A stretch of 64,000 nucleotides of DNA from an uncultured Acidimicrobiales bacterium (GTDB taxonomy: Bacteria; Actinomycetota; Acidimicrobiia; Acidimicrobiales; SZUA-35): positions 62,001-126,000 of the forward strand of contig CAKZXA010000001.1 in NCBI GenBank assembly GCA_937922045.1, given 5' to 3'. The position numbers and the translations under genes were made by a program. Under the pieces are notes generated by a model, which searched no databases, was not told the origin of the DNA, and saw only the letters and a list, made by a program, of their open reading frames with translations. Positions 34,320 through 42,390 of this stretch are shown here, piece by piece. Each line of letters starts with the position of its first letter. Position 1 is the first letter of the stretch.

Positions 34320-35996
34320 GTGTCGTCAGACGAGTTCAAGGCCGACCAGAAGCCCTCGAGCTGGTTCAAAAGCGATGCTCCGTCACCCGTCGTCGGTGCA
34401 ACCGACGACGACCAGACCTTTCAGATGCCGAGCGACCCGACCGAGCAGATGCCTCGCGACCTCCGGCCGACCCCACCTCCACCGACGGCCGAAACGGTCA
34501 CGCCCCCACCACCAACCGCCACCACGCCACCGCCGCCATCTGGCATCACGCCGCCTCCCCCGGCCGCCACCCCTCCTCCGCCCTCACCTGCTCCATCAAC
34601 CCCGCTCGCCGCGTCAACGCCCGTAGCCGCCTCAACACCTTCGGCCGCTTCAACCGCCGTGCCCACGGTGCCGGCCTCCACCGCTCTCGGATCTCAACCA
34701 ACATCGTCGACGTCGTCGACAACGACACAGCCGAACCCGTCGATCGAATCGTCGGCGCCGTCCGCTCCCCCCGTTCCCTTTCGGACGGCTAGCTCAACAC
34801 CTCCTTACCTGCCACCAACTGCCTCGCCAGCCAGCGACGCAACCGCATCTGGTCTTGCAAGCAGCGCTCAAACAGCTCCAAAAGCAAGCCCCGGAACACC
34901 GCTGAGCCCGCCCAGCTCCGTTCCCACCACCGAATCGGCCGCTGCCCCGTCTCGCGCCAGCTCTCGCTGGGGATGGCGGGCCATCGTTGCCTTTCTTAGC
35001 GGTGGCCTCGTCGCTGCCGCTGGCTTCGGTGCAGCCCAGCTCGGCACCGGGGCCGACGACACGACCGCTGCCGTCGGTCAGACCCAAACGGTTGCGACCA
35101 CACTCCAGGCCTCCGATGCGGCCCAGGTTCTCGAACCGGCCGCTTTCGTGGCCGAGGCTCTCGGACCAGCCGTGGTCCAGATTGAAACAAACCTCGGCCT
35201 CGGTTCCGGCGTGGTGTTCGACGACGGCCTGATCATTACGAACAACCATGTCATCGATGGTGCGGAAGAACTCTTTGTACAGATGGCCGACGGGGAAACG
35301 TTTCCCGCCACCCTGGTCGGTGCCGATGCCAACACCGACATCGCTGTCGTCTCGGTTGGCAAGGGCAAGAATCTCCCGATCGCCAATCTCGCCTTGGACG
35401 AAGAGGTCAAGGTTGGTCAGGTCGCCATCGCGATCGGCTCACCGTTCGAACTTCAGCAATCGGTGACGGCGGGAATCGTCTCAGCGGTCAATCGTCCGAT
35501 CTTCAACGAGCGCCAGCGCATCGTGGCCATGATCCAGACCGACGCGCCGATCAACCCCGGCAACTCAGGTGGTGCCCTTGCCGACAAGGACGGTCGAGTC
35601 ATCGGCATCAACACCGCCATCCAGACCGACGGTTTCAGCGGTACAAACGTCGGTGTCGGCTTCGCGGTGCCGATCGACAACGCCATGCGCATCGCCCAGC
35701 TCCTCGTCGACGGTGATCCGATTCGGGCCGGGTTCCTGGGCGTGCGCGGTTCGGCGCCGCCGGGCGGTGAGCCGGGCGTAGAGATCACCGAAGTTACCGA
35801 CGGCTCCGCCGCCGACAGTGCTGGCATCGTGCCCGGCGATCGGGTCCTGACGATAGACGGCGCTCCCGTGACGACACTTGAGGAGTTGGCAGGGCTGGTG
35901 CTCGCACGTCAGTCCGGCGACGACGTCAACCTCGAAATCATCCGCAATGAAAACAAGGTCGACGTCGCCGTAACCCTCGGCGAGTGGGACAACTAG
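34320..35996 (+). CDS. HtrA/DegP-type membrane serine protease with PDZ domain
   Basis: Envelope quality-control protease, 558 aa. A cytoplasmic Pro/Thr/Ser-rich region (about 1–210, with TPPPPTAETVTPPPP-type runs) precedes one TM helix (WRAIVAFLSGGLVAAAGFG). The trypsin-like domain has the complete triad H310 (NNHVID), D340 (NTDIAVV) and S416 (GNSGGAL), followed by a PDZ domain near 465–550 (GVRGSAPPGGEPGVEITEV, GDRVLTIDGAPV). The GTG at 34320 has GGAGG 8 nt upstream. It diverges from ftsY and converges with the HTTM gene, overlapping its end by 4 bases. Confidence 0.94.
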   Translation: MSSDEFKADQKPSSWFKSDAPSPVVGATDDDQTFQMPSDPTEQMPRDLRPTPPPPTAETVTPPPPTATTPPPPSGITPPPPAATPPPPSPAPSTPLAASTPVAASTPSAASTAVPTVPASTALGSQPTSSTSSTTTQPNPSIESSAPSAPPVPFRTASSTPPYLPPTASPASDATASGLASSAQTAPKASPGTPLSPPSSVPTTESAAAPSRASSRWGWRAIVAFLSGGLVAAAGFGAAQLGTGADDTTAAVGQTQTVATTLQASDAAQVLEPAAFVAEALGPAVVQIETNLGLGSGVVFDDGLIITNNHVIDGAEELFVQMADGETFPATLVGADANTDIAVVSVGKGKNLPIANLALDEEVKVGQVAIAIGSPFELQQSVTAGIVSAVNRPIFNERQRIVAMIQTDAPINPGNSGGALADKDGRVIGINTAIQTDGFSGTNVGVGFAVPIDNAMRIAQLLVDGDPIRAGFLGVRGSAPPGGEPGVEITEVTDGSAADSAGIVPGDRVLTIDGAPVTTLEELAGLVLARQSGDDVNLEIIRNENKVDVAVTLGEWDN

Positions 35997-36934
35997 CCCC
36001 GGAAAGGCCAGCGGCGCAGTAGGCGCTTGGCTGACGGAGCGTCCAGGAAGCAGGCGAGGCCGACGACCATCGCCGGGCCGAAGAACCCGAGTTCGAGAAA
36101 GACATCGAAACCCAGGTGAAGGATGACGGCCAGGAGCAAGGCCAGCTTGCGCGTTCGAGGCCAGATCAGCAGAACGGGCAATCCCAGTTCGATAATGACG
36201 GTGCTCCACGACATCAACGTGACTAGCACCGACGTCGAGGTGAGGAACTCCGGAGCTTCAAACCGACGGAGATGTTCGATCTCCAGGGCGTGGTAAGCGG
36301 CCGAGCCCTCTTGCCATTCAGCGCCACGAAGCTTTTCAAGCCCGCTGGTGAGATACACCAGCAGGATCTGTAGCTGAACCAGCAGAACTGGCCAGCGAGC
36401 GATCATGCCGTTGGGGTTCGCCCCCGGGTGACCGGCGGTTGTAGCCGTGCCCTGTCGGTCCGTTGCGGTGATCAGGCCAAAGGCCCCGAAGAACAACCCG
36501 ATGAGACGCATAACAGACTCGGCACCGATCGACCACGCCGATGCATAGTCGGCTAGCGAGATCTGTAGCAGTGCAGCCAGCGGCAGGCTGAGGCGTGTGA
36601 AATGTCCCACCGCCACCGCCGCCCCACTCACGATCAACGCCGCAAGGCCAGCGCCGAGAACCAGCGGCTGGTCGACGAAGCGGAACAGGCTCAGGACTCG
36701 CCATGTTGGGTAGAAAGGATCGTTGAGGCTCTGGCTCCCAAAGATCAGATCGAAGTCTGGCACCAGGCTCAGCGCCCAACCCGTGACGAGCAGGCCATAG
36801 CCGGTTCGAGCCACCACATAGGGCGCCGCATCGACCGGCTTCAACCAGAATTGCTCAAGCCGGGCTAGCGACAAACCACTCGGTGAAACGCGCCCAAACC
36901 GTCCGTTGGGCGACCCCGACCGGCCCATGCTCAT
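35993..36934 (-). CDS. HTTM-domain integral membrane protein
   Basis: 313-aa multi-spanning protein with the HTTM (vitamin K-dependent carboxylase-like) pattern: YVVARTGYGLLVTGWAL near the N-terminus, LLVQLQILLVYLTSGLEKLR with the conserved K in a helix, GSAAYHALE, and LSWSTVIIELGLP-type later helices ending VILHLGFDVFLELGFFG. HTTM proteins resemble the membrane part of gamma-glutamyl carboxylase, but bacterial functions are mostly unknown. The ATG overlaps the preceding gene's stop as ATGA, so the two are probably made together. Confidence 0.8.
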   Translation of the reverse strand: MSMGRSGSPNGRFGRVSPSGLSLARLEQFWLKPVDAAPYVVARTGYGLLVTGWALSLVPDFDLIFGSQSLNDPFYPTWRVLSLFRFVDQPLVLGAGLAALIVSGAAVAVGHFTRLSLPLAALLQISLADYASAWSIGAESVMRLIGLFFGAFGLITATDRQGTATTAGHPGANPNGMIARWPVLLVQLQILLVYLTSGLEKLRGAEWQEGSAAYHALEIEHLRRFEAPEFLTSTSVLVTLMSWSTVIIELGLPVLLIWPRTRKLALLLAVILHLGFDVFLELGFFGPAMVVGLACFLDAPSAKRLLRRWPFRG

Positions 36935-37458
36935 GTTGGCTCAAACGAGGCGACAACGTCCCGAACGTAGGTGGCCACGAACGGGCCGCTGGTTCCCGTG
37001 CTGACATCGGACTCGACCGCTATCAGCTCAGCCCTCACCACCGAGGACGGATCGTCGACCTGGTTGACCGCCCATTCAAGAACGTGGTCTTGAAGTTCGG
37101 GCTCCTCGTACAAGGTCTCCTCGAAAGCCGACCAGCGGTAGGCCCGATAGGTACCGATGAACGGCTCGCCATCAGGAAAGTCCAGCCTGGTCACCGAGTT
37201 GTCAGCGTGGACGAGCTCGATGTGTACGAAGAGCGATGTTTGGCTGACCTCAGGAGCGAACAGGCCCCAGTTCTGGTTGAGCCGGGCAATGCCATAGGCG
37301 GGCGCTGTCATGTCCCGGTAGGCGCCTCGAAGTCCTGGAATCGGCATGTTCCAAAGCAAGAGGCTGAGAGCCACAACGGTGCAGCCGATAGTCACGGCTG
37401 GGCCCGTGGGCCCGTGGTTGCGGACTCGGTAATCCTCGAAGGGTTCCTCTGGCTTCAT
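36931..37458 (-). CDS. Membrane-anchored partner of the HTTM protein (DUF5819-like)
   Basis: 175-aa product with a short cytoplasmic N-terminus, one TM helix (VTIGCTVVALSLLLW) and an extracytoplasmic domain. That domain includes RLNQNWGLFAPEVSQTSLFV, GEPFIGTYRAYRWSAFEETL and PFVATYVRDVVASF. The NWGLFAP motif resembles DUF5819 proteins, often encoded beside HTTM genes; this family assignment is from memory and tentative. The ATG at 37458 has GGAG 7 nt upstream. Longer in-frame starts overlap the divergent HD gene and are rejected. Confidence 0.72.
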   Translation of the reverse strand: MKPEEPFEDYRVRNHGPTGPAVTIGCTVVALSLLLWNMPIPGLRGAYRDMTAPAYGIARLNQNWGLFAPEVSQTSLFVHIELVHADNSVTRLDFPDGEPFIGTYRAYRWSAFEETLYEEPELQDHVLEWAVNQVDDPSSVVRAELIAVESDVSTGTSGPFVATYVRDVVASFEPT

Positions 37459-37469
37459 ACGGCTTCTCC

Positions 37470-37479
37470 AGCCTAGGTT
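37470..37479. promoter_or_regulatory. Overlapping divergent -10 hexamers (TAGGCT / TAGGTT)
   Basis: The decamer AGCCTAGGTT reads TAGGTT on the plus strand, 7 nt before the HD-gene GTG. It reads TAGGCT on the minus strand, 11 nt before the HTTM-partner ATG. The two hexamers share the central TA. Confidence 0.4.
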
Positions 37480-37486
37480 GCTAGTC

Positions 37487-38191
37487 GTGGCATCTTCACC
37501 CGAAGCAGCGTCAACTTCCCACCAGGGCCGATCCGGCCTGAGCCAGCAGCGGGTCATTGAACTGGCGGGTGCTCTCGACGAGCGTCTCGGACGCCAGATC
37601 GCCTTCATCACCGAGCTAGACAAGCTGAAAGGCGTCCTTCGACGGAGCCTACTGATCGACACCTCGCGCTATGAGAACACCGCTGAGCATTCCTGGCATC
37701 TGGCCATGCTCGCCCTTTGCCTCGCCGAATACGCGGGCGATGACGTCGACCTTCACCGGGCGCTAAAGCTCGTCCTCGTCCATGACATCGTCGAGATCGA
37801 CGCTGGCGACACCTACATCTACGATGTCGAGGCCAGCCGCGGCAAGGAAGCGCTCGAGCAGGCGGCGGCCGATCGCCTCTTCGGTCTCCTTCCCGAGGAT
37901 CAGGCGGCCGAGTTTCGCTCGCTCTGGGATGAGTATGAGACCCGCGACACCCCGACGGGGCGCTTCGCCTACGCTCTGGATCGCCTGCAGCCCCTACTGC
38001 TCAACGCAGCCAGTGGCGGGCGTAGCTGGCGCGAACACGGTATCGCCGCTCACCAGGTACGAGCCATGAACGGACCAATCGTTGAAGGGTCCGAGAAACT
38101 ATGGTCGCTGGCTGCTGCGGTCATCGACGAGGCGGTGCAAGCGGGTGCTCTTATCCCCGATGACGATGTGCCTAGAGATCACGACGCTTAG
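37487..38191 (+). CDS. HD-domain phosphohydrolase (YfbR/HDDC2-like 5'-nucleotidase)
   Basis: 234-aa soluble protein with HD-superfamily metal ligands: RYENTAEHSWHLAMLAL, then LVLVHDIVEIDAGDTYIYD (the HD pair followed by E and D), and a later Asp in FAYALDRLQPLLLNA. This arrangement matches YfbR/HDDC2 5'-deoxynucleotidases, which remove phosphate from dNMPs. GTG 37487 is preferred because TAGGTT lies 7 nt upstream; a TTG at 37478 would sit inside that hexamer. The 3' end carries a 16-bp tandem repeat that includes the stop. Confidence 0.85.
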   Translation: MASSPEAASTSHQGRSGLSQQRVIELAGALDERLGRQIAFITELDKLKGVLRRSLLIDTSRYENTAEHSWHLAMLALCLAEYAGDDVDLHRALKLVLVHDIVEIDAGDTYIYDVEASRGKEALEQAAADRLFGLLPEDQAAEFRSLWDEYETRDTPTGRFAYALDRLQPLLLNAASGGRSWREHGIAAHQVRAMNGPIVEGSEKLWSLAAAVIDEAVQAGALIPDDDVPRDHDA

Positions 38192-38225
38192 AGATCACGA
38201 CGCCTAGAGATCACGACGCCTAGAG
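38173..38225. repeat. Tandem 16-bp repeat, three units plus partial
   Basis: Units TAGAGATCACGACGCY start at 38173, 38189 and 38205, with a 5-bp partial copy at 38221. The TAG opening the second unit is the stop codon of the HD gene. The array ends just before the convergent histidine kinase stop. Confidence 0.93.
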
Positions 38226-38233
38226 CCCGATCA

Positions 38234-39538
38234 TCAGGGGGCGGCCTCAGCGGGCATGGCCTGTGTGGCGTCTATCGGCTCGGTCGGCTTTACTCGAGCC
38301 CTGGCACAGATCGGAAGGCTCAGAGCGAAGACGGAACCCTGGCCGGGTGCCGACTCGACCGTGATATGGCCACCGTGGCGTTCGGCGATCTGTTTGACGA
38401 TGCTCAAACCGAGGCCGGTACCCGGACCTGCCCGTTCGCCTCGCCAGAAGCGGGTGAAGACCTTCGTTTGCGCTTCCTCGCTCAGTCCCGGACCTTCATC
38501 GGCAACTCGCAACCTCGCGCTGGCGTCGGTGCTGTCGACCGAAACACTGATGGTGCTCGGCGAGGGTGCGAGTCGAACCGCGTTCGACAAGAGATTGCTC
38601 ACCGCCCGCATGAGAGCCTCACGGTCGCCCTGGACAACAGCTGATGGTTCGGTTTCATCTGGCACGCTCAAGGCCAACGACAGGCCGCGTTTGCGGGCCG
38701 CGGCGTGATAATCAGCTACCGATTCAGCGGCCACAGCCGCCATGTCGACCTGTTCAACCTGAACTTCAGGAACACCAGACCTCGCCTGTTCAAGCAGGTT
38801 GTCAACCAGGTTGCTCATGCGCTCGGTGGAACGGTGGGCCACCTCGGCCGCCCGGCGCAGATCTGGCTCGGATGCCTGCTCGTCGGAGAGCACGAGTTCG
38901 AGGTTCGTTCGGGCCGAGGCCAACGGGTTTCGCAGCTCGTGTGATGTGTCTTGAATGAATCGACGCTGGTCCTCGAAGGCCGCCTGGAGACGGTCGAGCA
39001 TGGCGTCGAAGGTGTCCCCCAGCCGTTTCAGCTCATCCTCAGGGCCACCGAGGCCAATACGTTTCGTCAGGCTGTTGCCAGAGATATCCCGAGCCACCCT
39101 CGTCATACGATCGATCGGTCGTAACGCCAGACCGGAAAGGATGTACCCCGAGACGAAGGCAACGATCACCAGGATGCCAAGGCCAGCCAGCGAGGCCTTC
39201 CGCAGGTCGTCGATCATGGCTAGTTCGGTTTCGTTCTCGAATTGTTCCACCACCGCCGAATAGAAGTCGTCCCTCAGAACTGAGGGCCAGCTGAGTTGGA
39301 CTCGCTCGCCGGAACGTTCGAGCAAGACGTTCTGCTGGGTGATGCGGGGCAGTACAGGCTTTTCGAGTTGCTGCACCTGCCAGGCGTACATGCCTCCGAT
39401 GAGAACGGAGCCAACAGCGAAGAGGGTTGCGGCATAGGTGATCGAGAGCCGGAAACGAATGGACTGGGTCCAGTGAGGCATCCATTCAGGCGTTTTAGGC
39501 CCGGTGACAACGCCGGCTGTTTCTGCTACTCGCACCAT
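38234..39538 (-). CDS. Sensor histidine kinase with HAMP domain
   Basis: 434-aa membrane sensor. TM1 (LSITYAATLFAVGSVLIGGMY) and TM2 (LGILVIVAFVSGYILSGLAL) flank an extracytoplasmic loop of about 65 residues with no recognised ligand domain. HAMP follows, then the HisKA box FIQDTSHELRNPLASARTNL with phospho-acceptor H200. The HATPase domain has N box (VSNLLSNAVRL), DEGPGLS and GPGTGLGLSIVKQI. It lies 9 nt downstream of its response regulator gene. Signal unknown. Confidence 0.94.
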   Translation of the reverse strand: MVRVAETAGVVTGPKTPEWMPHWTQSIRFRLSITYAATLFAVGSVLIGGMYAWQVQQLEKPVLPRITQQNVLLERSGERVQLSWPSVLRDDFYSAVVEQFENETELAMIDDLRKASLAGLGILVIVAFVSGYILSGLALRPIDRMTRVARDISGNSLTKRIGLGGPEDELKRLGDTFDAMLDRLQAAFEDQRRFIQDTSHELRNPLASARTNLELVLSDEQASEPDLRRAAEVAHRSTERMSNLVDNLLEQARSGVPEVQVEQVDMAAVAAESVADYHAAARKRGLSLALSVPDETEPSAVVQGDREALMRAVSNLLSNAVRLAPSPSTISVSVDSTDASARLRVADEGPGLSEEAQTKVFTRFWRGERAGPGTGLGLSIVKQIAERHGGHITVESAPGQGSVFALSLPICARARVKPTEPIDATQAMPAEAAP

Positions 39539-39547
39539 GATCAGGCC

Positions 39548-40249
39548 CTACGTCGCAGGCTCAGCCTGGTCGGGATCGATGAACCGGTAGCCAGCCCCGA
39601 TGACGGTTTCGATCAAGGCGAGGCCGGTGGCCGATGCGAGCTTTCGTCGCAGCGTGCCAACGGTGACCCGAGCGGTGTTTGTGAAGGGATCGAGCATTTC
39701 GTCCCACACGTGCTCAAGGAGACGCTCCTGGCTGAGAACCTCACCTTCATGGCTCATGAAGTACCGCAAGAGGGAGAACTCCTTGGTCGTCAGATCGATC
39801 GGATTATCGTGCCAGGAGACGAGTTGACGGGCCATGTCGAGAGAAAGCGCTCCCTGAACGAGCACGGCATCGCCACCCGTCGTCTCTCTACGGAGCAGAC
39901 TACGGACCCTGGCCGAAAGTTCTTGTAAAGCGAACGGCTTGATCAAATAGTCGTCGGCTCCCTCGTCGAGACCGACGACACGGTCGCTCACAGAATCTCT
40001 GGCCGTCACCATAAGTATCCGGGTGGCCGGGTCGTACATCGGGTCCGTACGCACGATTCTGCAGATCTCAAGCCCGTCTATGTCGGGCAGTGTGAGGTCC
40101 AACAGCACCAGGTCATAGGGGTTGATGATCATCTTCTCAAGAGCGTCTTGACCGGTGTTTGCCTCGTCAACGGCGTATCCTTCACGTCGGAGCGACGTTC
40201 CCACCGCTTCGGCTAACTCCACCTCATCGTCCACAACCAGTATTCGCAC
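39548..40249 (-). CDS. OmpR-family response regulator
   Basis: 233-aa regulator. The receiver domain has MRILVVDDEVELAEA, the phospho-acceptor D51 in YDLVLLDLTLPDIDG and YLIKPFALQEL. A winged-helix DNA-binding domain follows (LTTKEFSLLRYFMSHEGEVL, RVTVGTLRRKLA). The GTG start has TAGCGT exactly 6 nt upstream and no ribosome-binding site. It diverges from the MoxR operon with 96 bp between the start codons, so it may regulate that operon or itself. Confidence 0.95.
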   Translation of the reverse strand: MRILVVDDEVELAEAVGTSLRREGYAVDEANTGQDALEKMIINPYDLVLLDLTLPDIDGLEICRIVRTDPMYDPATRILMVTARDSVSDRVVGLDEGADDYLIKPFALQELSARVRSLLRRETTGGDAVLVQGALSLDMARQLVSWHDNPIDLTTKEFSLLRYFMSHEGEVLSQERLLEHVWDEMLDPFTNTARVTVGTLRRKLASATGLALIETVIGAGYRFIDPDQAEPAT

Positions 40250-40255
40250 CCCTAC

Positions 40256-40261
40256 ACGCTA
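40256..40261 (-). promoter_or_regulatory. Candidate -10 of a leaderless promoter (TAGCGT)
   Basis: TAGCGT, then 6 nt, then the GTG of the response regulator at 40249. Confidence 0.42.
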
Positions 40262-40345
40262 GTTTCCGAGCCCGCGAGACGGAGCCCTTTCGGCTTATTT
40301 GCCCTTTCGTCTGGTTTTCGCCGGTTCGAGCAGACTTGGATAACG

Positions 40346-41446
40346 ATGTCCGATACCTCACCCGAACCCGTATCAGCTGCCTCGTCCGAAGACTCGGTCG
40401 CTGTCCCGCCGCCTCCGGTTCAAACCGAGCCGGCCCAGCCCGCTGGCACACAAGCCGCCGACGCCGAGGCTGCCGCGGCCGAGCTCGAACGCATCCTGTT
40501 CGAGATCCGCAAGGTCATCGTCGGCCAGGATCAGATGGTCGAGCGGTTGCTCGTCGCCTTGCTGGCGCGGGGGCACATCTTGCTCGAAGGTCTTCCCGGT
40601 GTGGCCAAGACCTTGGCTGTGTCCACACTGGCCACAACGGTAAGCGGTAGTTTTGTTCGCCTTCAGTTCACGCCAGATCTCCTGCCATCGGATCTGGTCG
40701 GTACCCGAATCTGGCGAGCCAGCGAAGAGAAGTTCGACATCGAATGGGGCCCGGTCTTCGCCAATCTGGTGTTGACCGACGAGATCAACCGTGCGCCAGC
40801 CAAAGTCCAGTCCGCCCTGCTGGAGGTCATGGCCGAGCGACAGGTTTCGATCGGCGGCACGTCGCGGCCCCTTCCGTCACCGTTCCTCGTGCTGGCCACG
40901 CAGAACCCGGTCGAGTCTGAAGGTGTCTACACCTTGCCCGAAGCCCAGCGGGATCGATTCCTGATGAAGGTGATCGTTGAGTACCCATCACCGGTCGAGG
41001 AGTTGGAGATCGTACGCCGGGTAGGCGTTTCGGCACCGAGTGCATCACCGGTCATCACCCTTGATCGACTTGAGTACTTCCAGGCCATGGCCGACGGGGT
41101 CTTTGTCGACACGGCGGTAGCCCAATACGCGGTCGATCTTGTGATGGCCACTCGCGAACCCGGCGTCCGCAGCATGCCTGAGCTCGAGCCGCTCATCGAC
41201 TTCGGTGTCAGCCCTCGGGCCACCCTGGGCCTCGTGGCCGCGTCGCGAGCGCTCGCCCTGCTACGGGGCCGAAGCTATGCCACCCCCCAGGACACCTTCG
41301 ATGTGGCCCGCGACGTGATGCGGCACCGGCTAATGCTCAGCTACGAGGCCCTCGCCCAATCGATGAGCGCCGACGACATCCTGAACCGCATCCTGACCAT
41401 GGTTCCAGCTACCCCTATTTCCCCGACTGCTCAGAATCGTTCATGA
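40346..41446 (+). CDS. MoxR-family AAA+ ATPase
   Basis: 366-aa chaperone-like ATPase. A Pro/Ala-rich N-terminus (about 1–45) precedes the core: Walker A GLPGVAKT, Walker B LTDEINRAPAKVQSALLEVM, sensor motif LATQNPVESEGVYTLPEAQR, and the C-terminal lid (DFGVSPRATLGLVAASRALA). MoxR proteins with DUF58 and VWA partners assist assembly of metal-containing or membrane complexes. First gene of a three-gene coupled operon. Confidence 0.94.
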   Translation: MSDTSPEPVSAASSEDSVAVPPPPVQTEPAQPAGTQAADAEAAAAELERILFEIRKVIVGQDQMVERLLVALLARGHILLEGLPGVAKTLAVSTLATTVSGSFVRLQFTPDLLPSDLVGTRIWRASEEKFDIEWGPVFANLVLTDEINRAPAKVQSALLEVMAERQVSIGGTSRPLPSPFLVLATQNPVESEGVYTLPEAQRDRFLMKVIVEYPSPVEELEIVRRVGVSAPSASPVITLDRLEYFQAMADGVFVDTAVAQYAVDLVMATREPGVRSMPELEPLIDFGVSPRATLGLVAASRALALLRGRSYATPQDTFDVARDVMRHRLMLSYEALAQSMSADDILNRILTMVPATPISPTAQNRS

Positions 41447-42390
41447 CATCAGATTCCTCGGCACAGTCTGCCACCTCCGGCATCGACGGCTCCACGCGCG
41501 AGATACTTCGACGCCTCGAGCTCGATGTGACCCATCGCCTCGACGGGCTCCTCCATGGCGACCATCGCGGACTGGTGCCAGGTCATGGAACAGAGCTGGG
41601 TGAAACCCGTGAATACGCCCCGGGCGACGATATTCGCCGGATCGACTGGAATGTGACCGCCCGACTATCAAAGGCCCACATTCGCCAAACGATCGCCGAG
41701 CGCGAGCTACTCACCTGGCTCGTGGTCGATCGGTCCTCCCGACTCGATTTCGGCACAACCAGCCAGGAGAAGAGAGATCTCGCATTGGCCGCAGCCGCTG
41801 CCGTCGGGTTCTTGACCGCCAAGGACGGCAACCAGTTGGGCGCCTATCTTGTCGGACGCGGCGATTCGACCATGGTGCCAGCTCGCGGTTCGCGCAAGCA
41901 CCTGCTTCGGCTGCTCCACATGATCGCTGAAGGCGAACGAGGCGACAACAGTGGCGTCACCGATCTGGGTGATGCCCTCAACCGAACGAGCAGCATCGCG
42001 AAACGCCGGGGTCTCGTCGCAATAATCTCCGACTTCTGGGTCGCACCGGGCTGGGAACGAGCTCTCGGGGTGCTGGCCCGACGCCACGATGTCATAGCGG
42101 TCCAGCTCACCGACCCCCGAGAGTTCGAACTTCCCGACGTTGGCCTCGTGGTCCTGCGGGACCCTGCAACCGGAGCCGAACGGGAAATCGCAACCCAGCG
42201 CAAGTCGGTCCGCGATGGTTACGCCAAGGCGGCCAACGCCCGCCAAGACCGGCTCGGCGAAACCTTCAGGCGCAATCGTGTCGATCATCTCGTGCTCTCG
42301 ACCGACCGGGATTGGCTCGGCGATCTCGTCGCCTTCGTTTCGAAGCGATCACATCGGATCACGGCTTCGCCCCATGGAGGCTCCCGATGA
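41443..42390 (+). CDS. DUF58 domain protein
   Basis: 315-aa soluble protein with the DUF58 core: GHGTELGETREYAPGDDIRR, IDWNVTARLSKAHIRQTIAE, LLTWLVVDRSSRLDFGT and AIISDFW. The ATG overlaps the moxR stop as ATGA. The C-terminal part resembles a VWA-like fold. It acts with MoxR and the following VWA protein in an uncharacterised pathway. Confidence 0.92.
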   Translation: MTSDSSAQSATSGIDGSTREILRRLELDVTHRLDGLLHGDHRGLVPGHGTELGETREYAPGDDIRRIDWNVTARLSKAHIRQTIAERELLTWLVVDRSSRLDFGTTSQEKRDLALAAAAAVGFLTAKDGNQLGAYLVGRGDSTMVPARGSRKHLLRLLHMIAEGERGDNSGVTDLGDALNRTSSIAKRRGLVAIISDFWVAPGWERALGVLARRHDVIAVQLTDPREFELPDVGLVVLRDPATGAEREIATQRKSVRDGYAKAANARQDRLGETFRRNRVDHLVLSTDRDWLGDLVAFVSKRSHRITASPHGGSR

